Below are positions 13,544 through 15,008 of a DNA stretch of 15,008 nucleotides, piece after piece (the stretch's first letter is position 1; each line of letters begins with the position of its first letter). Origin of the DNA: Pedobacter sp. UBA2067 (lineage in GTDB: Bacteria; Bacteroidota; Bacteroidia; Sphingobacteriales; Sphingobacteriaceae). The translations under genes and the position numbers were made by a program. The notes beneath the pieces are model-generated. The model made no database searches and had not been told where the DNA came from. It saw only the letters and a list, made by a program, of their open reading frames with translations. Where the stretch lies: positions 1-15,008 of the forward strand of contig DDAD01000044.1 in the NCBI GenBank assembly GCA_002333205.1. Direction: 5' to 3'.

Positions 13544-15008
13544 ATGTTAAGGCATCACCTTTTACTATTCTATCGCAACTTTAAAAAGCATAGAAGCGCA
13601 TTCTTCATTAATTTGATTGGTCTGTCTGCGGGCCTTTCTTGTTCAATCCTAATTTATCTTTGGGTGATTGATGAAGTCCGTATGGATAAGTTCCATGAAA
13701 AAGGTTCCCAGCTTTACCAGGTAATGGAGCACAACGAAACTGCAGCTGCCATCAACACCACTGATGGTACATCAGCTCCACTTGCAGAAGCGTTGAAGAA
13801 AGAATTTCCAGAGGTCGAAGATGCTGTGATGTCCTCCCCAACGTACTGGCTTGGTGAGTCAAAGATCTCCATAAAGGGCAACAATAATATCAAGGCTAGA
13901 GGTAAGTTTGCTGGACCTGATTTCTTCAAGATTTTTTCCTACCCTTTAGTCAGTGGCAATGTAAATCTGTTGCTTACAGGACTGAACAATATTGTCATTT
14001 CTGAAAGCCTGGCCATGAAGCTTTTCAAATCTGCCAATGTAGTGGGTAAACAGGTCACCTGGCGAAATGGAGATGTGGAAGAGGAAAATCATGCCCTGAT
14101 CTCAGGCGTTTTTAAAGATATACCCGCAGCTTCTTCTGATCAGTTTGACTTTCTGGTAACACAAGACATGTTCTTGCAAACTGCTCCAAACTATCTTAAA
14201 TGGGGCAACATTGGTCCCAATACCTTTATTGTGCTGAAGGAAGGAACGGATGTGAACGCATTCAATAGTAAGATCAAAGATTTTATGCTAACAAAAGGAC
14301 AACAGCATAGAACTTTATTCATCAGGCCTTTTGCAGATGGCTACCTGTATAACAATTATGAAAATGGGAGGTTAACTGGCGGAAGGATTGAGTACGTAAA
14401 GCTTTTTAGCCTGATTGCGGTCTTCATCCTGGTAATTGCCTGCATTAATTTCATGAATCTTTCTACTGCCAAAGCTTCCATAAGAATGAAAGAAGTTGGC
14501 ATCAAAAAAGTAATGGGGGCTCGGAGGGAATCACTGATGATGCAATTCATGGCTGAGTCCATGATTCTTACCTTTATATCCCTATTGCTTGCCTTGATTT
14601 CTGTAGAAATGTTACTTCCCTGGTTTAATAATCTCATTGGGAAAGAACTGACGCTAACTTCCAATTGGACATTGATAGGGTCTTTAGTCGCCATTACTGT
14701 TTGTACCGGATTGATTTCTGGCAGTTATCCTGCAATTTATCTTTCTGGATTCAATCCCTCCGACGCCTTAAAGGGAAAGCTAAGTCCAACAGCTGCTACA
14801 CTTATTACCCGCAAAGGATTGGTCGTATTTCAATTCACATTGTCGGTAGTCCTCATCGTAGCGGTCTTTGTAATTTACAAACAAATAGAATATGTACAGT
14901 CCAAAAATCTGGGTTACAAAAAAGACAACGTCTTGTATTTTGAAACGGAAGGGCGGGTGAAAACCAATGTGAACCATACCTTATCCATGATCAAAAAAAT
15001 ACCAGGGG
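13544..15008 (+). CDS. FtsX/MacB-type ABC transporter permease (3' end outside window)
   Basis: The frame runs open from the ATG at 13544 to the window end, giving 488 codons. It begins MLRHHLLLFYRNFKKHRSA, then a first membrane helix (FFINLIGLSAGLSCSILIYLW). A periplasmic MacB-type core domain follows (about 45-280; conserved VSGNVNLLL, NIVISESLAMKLF, VVGKQV). The FtsX domain has three helices (about 285-400; FSLIAVFILVIACINFMNLS, EVGIKKVMGARRESLMMQFM, GLISGSYPAIYLSGFNP). The last visible part, RKGLVVFQFTLSVVLIVAVF, starts the second half, which fits the roughly 800-residue double-unit permeases common in Cytophagales. These proteins work with a LolD/MacB-like ATPase in the export of peptides, drugs or lipoproteins or in mechanotransmission; no ATPase gene is in view. 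The start codon has GAAAG upstream. Confidence 0.93.
   Translation, partial: MLRHHLLLFYRNFKKHRSAFFINLIGLSAGLSCSILIYLWVIDEVRMDKFHEKGSQLYQVMEHNETAAAINTTDGTSAPLAEALKKEFPEVEDAVMSSPTYWLGESKISIKGNNNIKARGKFAGPDFFKIFSYPLVSGNVNLLLTGLNNIVISESLAMKLFKSANVVGKQVTWRNGDVEEENHALISGVFKDIPAASSDQFDFLVTQDMFLQTAPNYLKWGNIGPNTFIVLKEGTDVNAFNSKIKDFMLTKGQQHRTLFIRPFADGYLYNNYENGRLTGGRIEYVKLFSLIAVFILVIACINFMNLSTAKASIRMKEVGIKKVMGARRESLMMQFMAESMILTFISLLLALISVEMLLPWFNNLIGKELTLTSNWTLIGSLVAITVCTGLISGSYPAIYLSGFNPSDALKGKLSPTAATLITRKGLVVFQFTLSVVLIVAVFVIYKQIEYVQSKNLGYKKDNVLYFETEGRVKTNVNHTLSMIKKIPG

Overview
The window looks like part of the chromosome of a member of the Bacteroidota, most likely a Cytophagales-type bacterium. This is an inference from gene content: a carboxypeptidase-D-regulatory-like plus TonB-dependent receptor architecture, a DUF6660-like protein, a long MacB/FtsX-type permease typical of Cytophagia, AT-rich intergenic DNA, few Shine-Dalgarno sites, and several matches to the Bacteroidota -7 promoter element TAnnTTTG. 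No rRNA, tRNA, CRISPR array or complete insertion sequence was seen.

Layout. The left end (1-2400) is accessory in character: a small outer-membrane beta-barrel protein with an ill-defined N-terminus, a convergent small serine recombinase with short direct repeats upstream of it, and a MepB-family protein. A heavy-metal block follows (2410-7886). It has a YnfA/UPF0060 membrane protein on the plus strand, converging on a minus-strand operon that reads, in transcription order, DUF6660-like Cys-rich protein, TonB-dependent receptor, Fur-family regulator, and P1B-2-type Zn/Cd/Pb ATPase. The receptor and regulator genes overlap by 4 bp (ATGA). A perfect 7-1-7 palindrome lies just upstream of the ATPase gene and is a good candidate operator for the regulator.

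The middle (8132-11159) holds a secreted protein of unknown function, a divergent HxlR regulator / short-chain dehydrogenase pair separated by a large near-perfect palindrome overlapping promoter elements, and a TerC/Alx-family membrane protein. The right part (11324-15008) holds a yefM-yoeB toxin-antitoxin operon with its operator, a lipoprotein whose C-terminus matches that of the secreted protein at 8132-8716, a secreted protein made of two tandem lipocalin-like repeats, and the first 488 codons of an FtsX/MacB-type ABC permease that runs off the window. Two identical-arm palindromes (TGTTC-N6-GAACA), 23 bp apart, lie upstream of the permease.

Most gene families are recognisable. The less ordinary observations are the regulatory palindromes, the Gly-to-Ala change in the ATPase phosphorylation motif, the shared CGxxCGxG C-terminal module in two exported proteins, and the repeat-rich DNA next to the serine recombinase. 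I did not find a convincing new multi-gene defence or mobile system.
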